From assembly GCF_029867415.1 (NCBI RefSeq), contig NW_026706186.1:49795-113794 (forward strand): 64,000 nt of DNA, written 5' to 3'. Below, one piece after another: positions 23,046 to 34,190 of this stretch. A program made the position numbers and the translations under genes. The notes beneath the pieces are model-generated. The model saw nothing but the letters and a program-made list of their open reading frames with translations. It made no database searches and was not told the origin of the DNA. Numbering within the stretch: the first letter of the stretch is position 1; each line of letters starts with the position of its first letter. Source of the stretch: Vicia villosa (Eukaryota; Streptophyta; Magnoliopsida; Fabales; Fabaceae).

Positions 23046-24371
23046 CTATGGTATCTAGATAGTGGTTGTTCAAAGCAAATGACGGGAGACCTAAACCAAT
23101 TTTCAGATCTAAGGCTAAAGGCCAAGGGTTTTGTCACTTATGGAGACAATTATAAGGGAAGGATCCTTGGCAAAGGCAAAGTTGGTGCACCACCTTTCAC
23201 ATCCATTGAAGATGTTCTTTATGTTGAAGGACTAAAGCATAATCTTCTTAGCATTAGCCAACTTTGTGACAAAGGCTTCAAGATTAAATTTACTAAAGAG
23301 GAATGCTTGATCATTGATGAAGTCACCAATGAGGTAAAACTCAAAGGTACAAGAATTAATAACATTTTTATGATTTCTTTAAATGATTCATCTTTGAAAG
23401 TAAAATATCTTTTGGTAAACAACAATAATGAATCATGATTATAGCATAAAAGATCAGCCCATATTCACATGGATCATTTAAATAAGTTAACCAAACATGA
23501 TCTTGTTATTGGCTTGCCTAAGATAAAGTTTGTCAAAGATAAATTGTGTGATGCATGTCAAAAGGGAAAGAAAACCAAATCATATTTCAAACCAAAGAAT
23601 GTGGTGACTACAACAAGACCACTTCAACTATTGCATATGGATTTATTTGGTCCGTCAAGGACAAGAAGCTTCGGAGGTAATGTATACGCCTTAGTTATTG
23701 TTGATGATTGTTCTAGATATTCTTGGACTTTGTTTCTTGTGCAGAAAAGTAATGCTTTTAAAGCCTTTAAGAAGTATGAAAAATAAATCCAAAATGAAAA
23801 TTCATTAAAGATTGTATCCATAAGAAGTGATCATGGTGGAGAATTTCAAAATGCATCATTTGAAGAATTTTGTGAAGAACATGGTATCTCTCATAATTTT
23901 TCAGCACCAAGAACCCCACAACAAAATGGAGTAGTTGAAAAGAAAAATAGGTTTCTAGTGGAACTTGCAAGAACAATGCTTAGTGATGCAAATCTTCCTA
24001 AATACTTTTGGGCGGATGCGGTTAGTACGACATGTCATGTTGGAAATCGAGTAATCATTAGACCTATCTTAAAGAAAACTCCATATGAACTCTTCAAAGG
24101 AAGAAAGCCAAACATTGCTCACTTTCACATTTTTTGGATGCAAGTGCTTTGTTCTCAACAATGACAAAGACAATCTTGGTAAGTTTGATGAGAAATCCGA
24201 CGAAGGTATATTTCTTGGTTATTCTCTTTCTAGTAAAGCATATAGAATTTATAATAAAATAACTTTAACTATTGAAGAATCCATGCATGTATCTTTTGAT
24301 GAGACTAACACCTCTAAGGAGGAAATAGTTGTTTGTGATGATGATGATCCTTTAGATTTACCCCCGGAATA
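23046..24371 (+). pseudogene. Copia-2 protease-integrase, broken
   Basis: Starts inside the copia protease motif WYLDSGCSKQMTG (about 23050). An H..H..CDAC-type integrase zinc region follows near 23465-23560, then the DDE core with D in LHMDLFGP (near 23640), D in RSDHGGEF (near 23830) and E in QQNGVVEKKN (near 23930). Lesions: TGA 23436-23438 and TAG 23442-23444 (both at tryptophan positions by family comparison), TAA at 23784-23786, and a one-base insertion in the T run near 24130-24135. Catalytic residues are all present, unlike in Copia-3. Confidence 0.88.
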
Positions 24372-26107
24372 ACTTTCAAATGATACAATTGTGAAGGCGC
24401 CGGAAGTTCAACAAGAAAGTGCACAACAAGAATCAAACACCAATGATCTACCAAAATAATGGAGAACTCATAGAGACCATCCTATTGATAAAGTTATTGG
24501 TGATATTAGCCAAGGAGTTTCAACAAGATTAAATCTCAAATATGCTTGCTTACACATGGCTTTTGTTTCTAAAATTGAACCTTCCAAAGTTGATGAAGCC
24601 TTAGGAGACGATCAACGGATAAATGCAATGCAAGAAGAATTAAATCAATTTGAGAGAAATCAAGTTTGGGAACTTGTTCCTAGACCAAGTAATAAACACA
24701 TCATAGGTACTCGATGGGTGTTTAAGAACAAACTTGATGAGAATGGTATAATTGTTCGAAACAAAGCAAGATTGGTGGTCCAAGGTTACAATCAAGAAGA
24801 AGGAATCGACTTTGAAGAAACTTTTGCTCCGGTTGCAAGGTTAGAAGCTATTCGCCTCTTACTTGCTTATGCATGTTCATTAAATTTTCAGATTTATCAA
24901 ATGGACGTCAAGAGCGCATTCTTGAATGGCTACATCAATGAAGAAGTCTATGTCAAACAACCCCCGGGATTTGAAGACTTCAAGAATCCTTCGCATGTCT
25001 TTAAGTTGATAAAGGCTCTTTATGGCTTAAAGCAAGCACCTAGAGCATGGTATGATAGACTTAGCAATTTTTTGTGTGAAAAGGGTTTCGAAAAGGGTAA
25101 GCTTGATAAAACTTTGTTCATTAAGAAAATCAAAAGTAACACTTTATTGGTTCAAGTCTATGTTGATGATATCATTTTTGTATCGACCAACAAAGAAATG
25201 TGTGAGGAATTCTCATTGATGATGCAAGGAGAATTCAAGATGTCTATGATAGGAAAGATGAACTACTTTCTTGGAATACAAATGAAGCAACTCAAGGATG
25301 GAATCTTTATCAATCAATCCAAATATTGTAAAGAATTATTGAAGAAGTTTGATATGGATAATTGTAAAGCAATGAATACTCCAATGGGCTCCGGTACATA
25401 TGTTGATCAAGATGAATCTGGTACTCCAATTGATATTACTAAGTATCGAGGTATGATTGGTTCTTTATTGTATTTGACGGTAAGCTGTCCTAATATAATG
25501 TTCAGTGTTTGTCTTTGTGCTCGCTTTCAAGCAAATCCAAAGGAATCACATCTTATGGCGGTTAAAAGGATCATGAAGTATCTCAAAGGAACAACCAATG
25601 TTGGCCTATGGTATCCTAAAGGTAGTGTTTTCAATTTAATTGGTTATTCTGACGCGGATTATGCAGGTTGTTAAACTGATCGTAAAAGCACAAGTGGTAC
25701 TTGTCATATTCTTGGAAATGCATTAGTATCATGGGCTTGTAAAAAGCAAGCATGTGTTGCTCTTAGCACAGCCAAAGCGGAATACATAGCAGTGGGTAGT
25801 TGTTGTGCATAAATTCTTTGGCTTAAGCAACAACTTCGTGACTACGGACTTGATCTCGGATGCATTCCTCTTCGATGCGGCAACACAAGTGCAATTAATA
25901 TCACAAAAACCCGGTCATGTATTCAAGAACCAAACACATAGACATTCGACATCACTTTCTCCGAGACCATGTCCTTCAAGGAGATGTCGAAGTAACATTT
26001 GTGGATACTCATAACGAACTTGCAGATATCTTTACCAAGCCTCTTCCAAAAGAATCGTTTTACAAAATTCGACGAGAGCTTGGAATTTTAGATGAAGGTG
26101 ATGTTTA
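24372..26107 (+). pseudogene. Copia-2 reverse transcriptase-RNase H, broken
   Basis: Copia RT with [33 protein letters not shown] core, [19 protein letters not shown], and catalytic YVDDI near 25160. RNase H has SDADYAG near 25655, TAKAEY near 25770 and [11 protein letters not shown] near 25940, ending at the usual DIFTKPLP block. Stops: TAA at 24369-24371 and near 24457 in the integrase-RT linker, TAA at 25672-25674 right after the RNase H DADYAGC block, and TAA near 25810. The frame 24556-25674 is otherwise open for 372 codons. Confidence 0.9.
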
Positions 26108-26765
26108 AATGTGTTCTTCATTACCATAAATCAAAGGTACACATTTCTAACAATTCATGTGTGTCAAAAAGTGCTTTATTTATGTTTATATATTATGTCT
26201 TGATGTTTATATATGTTATATATGCTTTCTATTTCATAAAAATCAAGTTTTTTGGACTTTTTCTGTCCAAGAACCGGTTCCCACGTAGGGAGGAACCGGT
26301 TCCCCATAGTAAAAACCAGAGGCATTGTTTTTCTGTGCTCCAGGAACTGGTTCCCATGTAGGGAGGAACCGGTTCCCACGTATTTTTTTCAGCTTTTTTT
26401 GCTTTTGGTTGGCTGTAACGTAAATGCATTAAGTTTTATATTTTTTCTCACTTTATGTTTTATTTGTTATCACTTAAATACTTTTTATATCTCTTAATAA
26501 CACATTCACTCATTCACATTCACTCATTTACTCTCATTCAATATATTCACTCATCTTCATCTTCTCCAAAAACCCTTCCACCTCCATTGTCAAACCCCAT
26601 TAAAAGCTCCACTATCTCACTTTAACCAACAAAATTTAATTACCCGCTACCTCAAACCTCTATATAATCTTCCATTCTTTCACATATCCCACTCAAATCC
26701 TCCTCCACTCTCCAAATCCGAAAATCCCAAACCAAAACCCTAACTCTCAAATCCTTCTTCTAACC
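26108..26765 (+). promoter_or_regulatory. Copia-2 spacer with palindromic boxes and TATA, upstream of extra ORF
   Basis: No gene. Contains GAACCGGTTC at 26271, GGAACCGGTTCC at 26292 and 26365, and a variant GGAACTGGTTCC at 26343, with CCACGTAGGGAGG between boxes. GGCTGTAACGT follows near 26410, then C/T-rich DNA, TATATAAT at 26661-26668, and the ATG of the extra ORF 105 bp farther on. Boxes and GCTGTAACGT also occur in the 3' LTR (28711-28890), suggesting an LTR-like promoter for the ORF. Confidence 0.45.
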
Positions 26766-27927
26766 ATGGCACCAAGAGCAACAAGGAATGCAAAAGGGAA
26801 GAACAAAGTTGGTGAAACTAGTGAAGAACCTCAAGAAGCTCCTCAAATGGTCAAAAGTCGGAGAATCACTTTCAACATTCGGAATAGGAATCTTCTTCCG
26901 GCTAAGTACGGTAAACTCCATGATTTTCCAACTCATAGCTTCAATTTAACTGCTAGGCTAGCTAATGCCGATGTTGCTAACTTTGTGAGTGACCATGGTG
27001 AATATTATCCGGATTTGGTTAGGGAGTTTTACCATAACCTTAATATAGTGACAGATGATTTTGGTAATTTTACTTTACTATCTGAAGTGTCAAGAAAAGA
27101 AATATGTTTAGATGTTGAGGATTTTGGCAAATTGCTAGGAGTTCCATTTGAGGGTTTAGTTCTCACTCAAGGGAATATTCTGGAAGATTGGCAACCATAT
27201 AGCAAGGTTGATGTTTTTGTTGATATGTGCTGACCAGCCCAACGTGATACGGCTCGCCAACAACTTGCTACTAAGTACAACATGTTTGGATCAAGTTTAT
27301 CGGTAAGTGATAGGATGATACATCTTATCATTTCTTATGTTTTGTTTCCAAAAAATTATAATCATTCTAGGATCAATGAGTTTGAATTGATGGTCTTGGT
27401 TGCTTTAAGACGTGGTATTGAGGTTAATTGGGCTCTTTCCATCATGCGCCACATGCAACTCATGGCTTCTCTTAAAGGTGGTTTACCATATGCAAGAGAA
27501 ATCTCTCACATTGTTAGGAATGTCGGTGTCCTTCTCCAAAAGGAACCTAAGAAAACCATGGATGAACAAGAATGTGCTATACCCTCATCCACCGTCCCTC
27601 ATGAAAACCATGGATAGCGAAGGAAAATTCTTCTACAAAATTGATTTTGAGCCAACCGTCCCTCATGTTCCTCAACCTCCCGAAGGTGGCTATACCATGG
27701 AGATGATGTTGAACAAACTTTGCTCCATTCAAACCTCCATTGATAACAAAAAACGGGAAAACAACTATGAATATAGTCTTATGAGGAGGCAAATCCGTGA
27801 GATTCAACACACTCAAAGACGCATCTTGGCTCACTATGAAGAAGAAGAAGCAAGTGAAGAGGAAGATGACCAAGATGGTGGGAATGGAAGTAGGGATGAT
27901 GAAGAGAAAATGAATGAAAGTGACTAA
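26766..27927 (+). pseudogene. Copia-2 extra 3' ORF (env-like/ORF3 position)
   Basis: ATG in CCATGG context at 26765. Codes a K/R-rich start, then a globular domain (FPTHSFNLTARLANADVANF, DLVREFYHNLNIVTDDFGNF, LGVPFEGL) resembling the plant retroelement domain found in env-like ORFs of SIRE elements (from memory). It ends with a predicted coiled coil and a very acidic tail (EEEEASEEEDDQD). TGA at 27231-27233 and a frame change near 27560-27610 break it. No signal peptide or convincing membrane segment is visible, so an envelope role is doubtful. Role unknown. Confidence 0.7.
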
Positions 27928-28412
27928 TTATGTTTTCTATTTCTATGTTATGTTTCATTGTTCTTTCTATGTTTATGTTTTCTAGACAATGTTCTATTTA
28001 TGCTTTGTGATGTTTAAGACTAAGTATTCGTGTTATGTGTTGTAATCGTTAAAACTACGTATCATTCCGTACTTCTCGTATCATTTAATATATGTGTGTT
28101 ATGTTTATGTTATTCCATGTGTGTTATGTTTAAATTTTATATCTATTTATTTCTTTTTCCCCATCCTTTTTGATAATAACAAAGGGGGAGAAGAGTATGC
28201 ATGCTTGTTGTTGTTGTTTTGTTTCAAAGAAAATGCAGGCCATAGTTAAAAGCATCAAATGAACTCATCACCATAAATCAAGGAGAAATCATGGATTTAG
28301 GGGGACTCACTAACATAGGGGGAGCTTGCATTGCTCAAACAAATTTCAAGCACAAAATAAATTTTTCAAAAACATTTCAAGACTTGGTTGTCATCATCAA
28401 AAAGGGGGAGAA
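27928..28412 (+). other. Copia-2 3' spacer with polypurine tract
   Basis: T/G-rich spacer with three A/G runs (AAAGGGGGAGAAGAG near 28181, GGGGGA near 28299, AAAAAGGGGGAGAA at 28399-28412). The last directly precedes the LTR and is the likely PPT. Multiple purine tracts before the LTR are usual for SIRE-like elements. Confidence 0.65.
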
Positions 28413-29708
28413 TGTAATTGCAAGATTCTCAATCATACTTGGTTTTGATGAAGACAATGTGGATATCAACTTTCATAAAGGATATGCAAAAAGAATATCA
28501 AGTCTTAAGCAAATTCCCATCATTTCAAGTCTTGAAGATTTGTGAAGTTTTATATCAAGCTAAAGCATCAAAGGTATAAATAATTCTCACTTTGATATAT
28601 AAATGTTCACAAATATATTCCACATGCATTTCATAACATATTACAAAATTTCATACATTAGTTACATTTGAAACCTTTTTAAAATGTCAAAATCCTAAGT
28701 AAAGGTTCCAGGAACCGGTTCCTCCCTATCTGGGAACCTGGTTCCAGTTTGCAGCTTTGTTTCAGTTCTGTGGTTTACTACTAGGAACCGGGTTGTCCCT
28801 AGGTGGGAACCGGTTCCCAGGTTCAAAATTTCAAATATTTTGCTGTAACGTTCAGCAGGAACCAGGTTGTCCCAGGCAGGAACCGGTTCCTACTGAACTA
28901 GTGTGTTTTTCTATTGCATATTTTCACCCATACGAAATTATATTTTCTTCACTTAATCATTTCATTGCTTCATGGAAAAATAACCTTTCAAAAGGGTGTT
29001 TAACACACTATATATTCTACATCTTTCATATTCATTATTCACCTTCTTCATTAACAATTCATAAGCATAAAATTTCTTCATCTTTCAATATCTTCAAGTG
29101 TTCATAACAACCATAATTTTTTAGTGAAACTTATCATACAAATTTTCATTGAGAAATCATTATAAGTTTCACGCATACATTGTGAACACTTATATACATA
29201 TTGAGAATTGTTTACTTGAATAAAAAGATCAATCCAAGATTGATATTGCTCTACATATTTCATCATAAAACTCTTGTATAAATTCAAAAGAATATTTTTT
29301 CCTTACTATCCAGGATTGTTGGAAGTAAGTGGTGTGTTTGAAGAGGATTGTTCTTCATTCACATTAGTGTTGCTTGATCTTAAAGGTGTTAAGAACCTTT
29401 GATCACCCTATAGGTTAGATAGTAAGCATAGGCTAATACAATCATTCTAACTGTAGTGAAATCTCTTTCGTGTTTGAAAGGGGACTGGAGTACTCTCGGA
29501 TTGTGAGGGGAACCAGTATATATCGTTGTGTTATTTACCTTTCCGCATTTTATCGCTTTCATCACCATTACCAAGAAAAATATAAGAACCATCCAAAACC
29601 TTCAAACACTTAACCAAAAATTTAGTAAAAGCATTCTCATAAAACCGATTATTTTTTGAAAACCTAATTCACCCCCCCCCCCCCTCTTAGGCATATCTGA
29701 TACTTACA
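28413..29708 (+). repeat. Copia-2 3' LTR (1.3 kb)
   Basis: Starts TGTAATTGCAAGATTCTCA after a PPT and ends CTGATACTTACA. Contains GGAACCGGTTCC at 28711, 28806 and 28879, a TATA-like CTATATATT at 29009-29017, and a 14-C run near 29680 close to the 3' end, as in the other copia LTRs here. Followed by GAATT and Ogre-C leader sequence. Confidence 0.8.
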
Positions 29709-30765
29709 GAATTTAGTTAGCAACATTAGGAAATGATTTGGTCGCATCTTTGTTTAAAGAACTCTGATTCTTGGATGTTCTTCTATGGGAATCAAGCTCA
29801 CCATATTTCGTGGGTCATCGCCTCTGATTCAGGATACTTTTGAATTTTAAAAGTACCTGGCTAGAGGAAAATAAATCCTCTTGCCCCTTGATAGGTACTG
29901 TGCCTTTGAATTGGAAGATATATGGCTAGAGGAAAGTAAATCCTCTTGCCCCTTGATTAGGAATTCGGTCTTTGATAAGAGCACCTGAAATTGTGCGCCC
30001 TAAATCCTTAAGATCCTTGAAAGGGTTAGTTAACATGATATATTATGATGTCATGATGTCATGCACATGTAACGCATTAAGTAAAGCATGAGGTAAGAAG
30101 GATGAAATGTCCTACAAGCCAATCCTGAGAGGAAATAGAAGGGTTAGCAGCACACACAAGCAAGTCACACAAATGTCCTTAGGTTTAAAGGCTTGCATGG
30201 AGTTTGACTAGGTAACTACCCTTCCCCAAAGGTACTTCTAAGGGTAAGGTTGATATCAGCAACGGGTTCTACCGAGTTACCCAGAATTGTCAGCCCTCCT
30301 AAAGCACCCTCGAACATGATACATACATACCATGCAATGATACTTTGAGAAAGAACCTATCTGAGTTGTAGTATCGGCTAGCGACTATGCCCTCAACATA
30401 CATCAAGAGTAGTCCCCCCACTACGTTCCTAAAAGTCAAGATGGGTTAAAGGTAACTAAAGGTCCTTAAGCTCCGACTCACCCACAGACATCCGCACGAA
30501 CCTCCCTCATACAAGAGAAGCATGCAAACACCCATAGAGGCCTAACTTAAGCGTGAACTCTCATATTGACCAATCCTCCACATACATCAAGGAGGTCGCC
30601 ATGACTATGCCACTTCCTATCTTAGGTGTACTTGAATCCGGGTGTAGGATTCGTCCTTCATTTAATTCCCAAAACAGCCCTGAAAAATAAAGCAAGCAAA
30701 GCAAACAAAAGAAAACATTTAAGTGATCCTAAACTTTTAAGGTAACCCCTCTTTTATTCGAAAAA
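29709..30765 (-). other. Ogre-C leader, noncoding
   Basis: About 1.06 kb with no credible gene. Contains two copies of TGGCTAGAGGAAARTAAATCC (near 29852 and 29930) and a run of short motifs typical of gypsy leaders. The left edge is the Copia-2 insertion. Confidence 0.55.
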
Positions 30766-30783
30766 TCCCCAGCAGAGTCGCCG
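30766..30783 (-). other. primer binding site of Ogre-C
   Basis: Minus strand CGGCGACTCTGCTGGGGA follows the LTR. It matches the Ogre primer site TGGCGACTC.GCTGGGGA (complementary to a tRNA-Arg 3' end) except for the first base. Confidence 0.72.
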
Positions 30784-32954
30784 GTTCTATAATACGGTGA
30801 ACTGACTTTATTTGAAATGTACGGTAAGCATGATTCGCCACCGACTTTTATTTTATCCAAATTAATAAAAGGCTAAAAGAACAGAAAAAACCTTTTAAAA
30901 GAAAATTTAGTTCGGGGGGTAATTTATACAAAGGGAAGGTGTAAGGCACCCTTTGCATCCATGGTTTTCCATGGGCTCTTAATTGCTTTGCTCTTTTTGA
31001 AACCAAAAGTTTAAAAATGTAAAAGAAGAAAATAAGGACTTTAGCTCGTAAATGAGCGTAGCCTTTTTGAAGGTTTATGAAAAAGTGTAAGAAAAAGATT
31101 TAAACCAGAGCAAAGCAATTAGGGGCAAATTACCTTGACATTGTAAAAAGGTTTTTTAGCCTTTCAGGGCTATCCGTACCATAGGAGGGTAGGAAGTCAT
31201 TTTATTTGGAGGTTAAAGGGTCATCGAGAGTTCGTTCGCTATAAGACTGTCCCTTTGCATAGAGAAAGCAGTTAGTCTAAGGGAAGGATCAGAATAGCCA
31301 TCATTTTTAGGCAACCAGAGGACACCTTAGCATTTCGTAGGAAACTTCGAGGGACGATGATCATATTAGCGAATCGAAGGCAACATCATTGGGACTTATG
31401 ATCTTAAGAATGAACCGAGGGAAATTGCTGAGGTATCCTCGTATTCGAGGGACTTGGCTATTATGCACTGAAAAACACAAGGCAACAGGGCAATAGGCAA
31501 CAAGAGGGGTTACCATAAAAGGTGTGTGGGTGCACAATCACGTGATTAATTCAAATAACTTATCTTGTAAAATTAATGATTCTACATTCAGTTCGAGGTT
31601 ACACTTCCTAAATTACTAACCACGCAGTTGAATAATATAAACAGTGTTAAGTGCCTTCAAGGCCACACAATACAACCAGGAAGCAATTACATCATAAACC
31701 AAGGGGAGGGGGGAGAAAAAAGCAATAAAGATAAAAACAAACCCCACAAGGCAGATAGTTTTGATAATAATAATAAAAAAAGGGAAATTAAAATATAGTG
31801 AGTTTTAGGGTTACCGAACAATCGATCTTCGACCGGTTGATTAACCCTAAAAAATTGGCAAAGGAAGAATAGACGGAAGGGTAAGTGTAGGAGGAGTTCA
31901 TTGGCATTTGAAAATAAACCCTAATTTATCTTATAAACATCATTCTAAACATAAACACACAATCAAATTCAATTCATAATGCATATATCACAAGAATCGG
32001 AATTCGAAAATTTTGTTCAAACCGTGGCCAATGGGGAGCGCTTCTGAAGGTGTGAGACCTTGAAGATGCTCCAGGTAGCTTCAACGAACACCAAAGAGAG
32101 GATTGCAATCGTTAAATCGCCTTGAGCTGGATTAATGCCTTGAGCCCGAAATCTCCCTTTTTCTGACTTATTGAAGCTATCGTGAAGGTCACAGAGGCCA
32201 CCTATCCTTCTTTTTTCCCTCCTCTCCTATCTGCAAAATCTTACCTACTTATCAAGGGGAGAATTAGGTTAGGAGAGTGAGATTATGTTCAAATATTTGA
32301 CTGAGAAATCTCATCAAAACTTTCTATTTTTGCCTAATAAAATCCACGTGAATAGAGGTTTGGCTTGGAGATTTGATTTGTGTTAAAGAATAGAATATCA
32401 TATCTTTTTTATCTTTTGTTGTAATTTATTTTTATTTAAATAATGATAATAAGAATAAAATGAAATAAGATTGTGGCCATGTATCAAATAAGCTCTTGCT
32501 GGGCCTTATTTTGTTCTTGGGCCCCTATATGATTAGAATGGACCCATGCAATTTATTTCAAAAAATTTGTGTATTTACTCAATTTATTTTGAATTTAAAT
32601 GGATAAAATTCCAAATAAATTAAATAAATGGCACAAATTTTTAAAATTAATTTTATGGGCTCTTCATAAGTTCACAATCATGTTTAGAATCTGAGAACTC
32701 GGCCCGTTTGCTTGAAAGTCAAAGATTGGTCAATTTAAGGTTTTGAGTATTTCTGAGTTTTCCTTGGTGGATCATGATCAACCCTTGATCAAATGGTGAA
32801 TGATACTTCAAAATGAGGATGTTGACCAAAAAAGGAATTTTGACTGTACTTTGACCACAGTTGATTTTTAGGTCAAATCAGTCGACTGCTGACTATTTGA
32901 GTTGCTTTGTGGGTCAAAGCTTGAAATATAGCGGGCAAATTTTGGGGTATGACA
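30784..32954 (-). repeat. Ogre-C LTR (about 2.17 kb)
   Basis: Minus strand starts TGTCATACCCCAAAATTTG. Near its 3' end it carries GGGTGCCTTACACCTTCCC (30950-30932), the box shared with the LTRs of Ogre-A and Ogre-B. Its first 250 bp align with LTR-D at 34191, including CAACTGTGGTCAAAGTA and GAAGTATCATTCACCATTTG. No gene. Confidence 0.76.
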
Positions 32955-33235
32955 GACATGATTACATACCTCTTAATAATGGTTACTTTAATTTAGGTAT
33001 GTATTTGCTATTGCAGTTTTTCAGTGATTTACATTCAGTCCTCTTAATAATTGTTTCTTTAATTTAGGTATGTATTTACTGTTGCACTTTTTGAGTGTTA
33101 GCTGGATTCTGTTATGGAGTTTCTGGTGGTATAGTTGGGATGAGTTTCCGTTAGCGCTTTAGTTCTTTTGAACTTTTGCATCGTATTTTTCCCCCGTATT
33201 TATTCAACTGTGGATTTTTTGGCCGTTTGGTCGTG
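32955..33235 (+). repeat. duplicate of the AAP pseudogene downstream flank
   Basis: Begins GACATGATTACATACCTC immediately after the Ogre-C LTR and aligns, at roughly 90 percent identity by eye, with 54361-54645, which starts at the AAP stop codon. It includes the same internal duplication of CCTCTTAATAATGG..GGTATGTATTTG. It ends at TTTGGTCGTG, where a palindrome begins. Confidence 0.85.
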
Positions 33236-33354
33236 ATATTTGTGAATGATTTTATTCGTGAGTGTGTGTGTGTGTGTGTGTATGTATATATATATATATA
33301 TAGAAACACACACACACACACACTCACGAATAAAATCATTCACTAATATCACGA
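33231..33354. repeat. 124-bp near-perfect palindrome with TG/CA and TA repeats
   Basis: Left arm TCGTGATATTTGTGAATGAT..ATTCGTGAG then (TG)n from 33231. The right arm is its complement, (CA)n then CTCACGAATAAAATCATTCA..ATATCACGA ending at 33354, with about one arm mismatch. The centre is about 25 bp of TA-rich DNA. It could extrude as a cruciform or fold as a hairpin RNA. Confidence 0.92.
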
Positions 33355-34190
33355 GCGTATTACTTTGTTTTTTCCAATCATTATCTATAATGTTATGATT
33401 TTGTGACCATTGTTAAAAAAAATAATTAACCAAAAATGCATGATAAAGCACACACAGTTTACCACTTAAAAAATAAAGTTCTCCACTTGCCTTGTATTGT
33501 GGCCATTAAACCAAAATCACATTCTCATTTCAATAGTAAAATTGAGTAGCAAAATTAATCTAGTAGTAAGCATAAAACATCAAAATGATTCATCACTAGC
33601 ATACAAAGTTGATCGAAAAATGACATAACCACAATCTAATATTACAATAAGTTATAACAAATAAAGGAAATAGAGGAGAATAAAAGATAACTTTTCCTTA
33701 CTAAACACACTTCGTGATTTTTTCACGAATTTAGCTTTGTGACATTTATCATTTCCTTAAATGTAAACAGCATAAGAAGTGCTTTGAGGATACATAGTCA
33801 AACCAAACAGCCAAAGCTATATGCTATAATTACTACTATATGCTATAATCAATGTGTCCAAATTAACTTATTCTTTTTCCCTCCAACATTACAAGGCTTT
33901 CTTTCGTTTTTAGCTTTCACAAAAAAAGGCTTTCTTTCGTTCAGAAAACATTGTCCAACGTTTTCCTCTCCGCTCTGTTTCCTCTGCTCAACACTTTCAT
34001 CTTCATCTTGCTCCCAAATGAATTTCATCCTCATCTCTCTTTTCATCAAGTTTCCTCATTTATATTTGCATTTATGTTTCTTTTCATGCTCTGTTTCTCA
34101 AATGATTTGTCAAACTTTCGCCTCTTCATGCTCTGTTAATGTTTCATTTTTTCACGCCTTTGTTATTGTTTTATTAAGCATGATACATAG
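33355..34190. other. AT-rich intergenic DNA, no gene seen
   Basis: No domain on either strand. The plus frame 33739-34272 is F/S/L-rich low complexity and runs into LTR-D, so it is not called as a gene. The plus strand is pyrimidine-rich at 33870-34140. Confidence 0.5.

Larger units (their letters stand above)
23046..29708 (+). mobile_element. Copia-2: SIRE-like Ty1/copia, 5' part missing
   Basis: Runs from the protease motif through integrase, RT and RNase H (to 26107), a spacer with palindromic boxes, an extra 3' ORF (26766-27927), a PPT and a 3' LTR (28413-29708, ending in ACA). Gag and the 5' LTR are absent, replaced by Copia-1 and Ogre-B sequence. An extra ORF between pol and the 3' LTR marks the SIRE/Maximus lineage (established knowledge). 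Pol has many stops, so the copy is dead. Confidence 0.87.
29709..32954 (-). mobile_element. Ogre-C: 5' LTR and leader of a minus-strand Ogre-like gypsy
   Basis: Minus strand order: LTR from 32954 (TGTCATACCCCAAAATTTG) to about 30784, a tRNA-Arg-type primer site, then about 1.05 kb of leader to 29709, where Copia-2 begins. Gag and pol are not in the window on this side. Flanking sequence at 32955 is GACAT. Confidence 0.75.

Noticed and set aside
28291..28545. 84-codon ORF across the Copia-2 PPT and LTR start
   Set aside because: It spans a functional DNA signal and the LTR boundary; no homology recognised.
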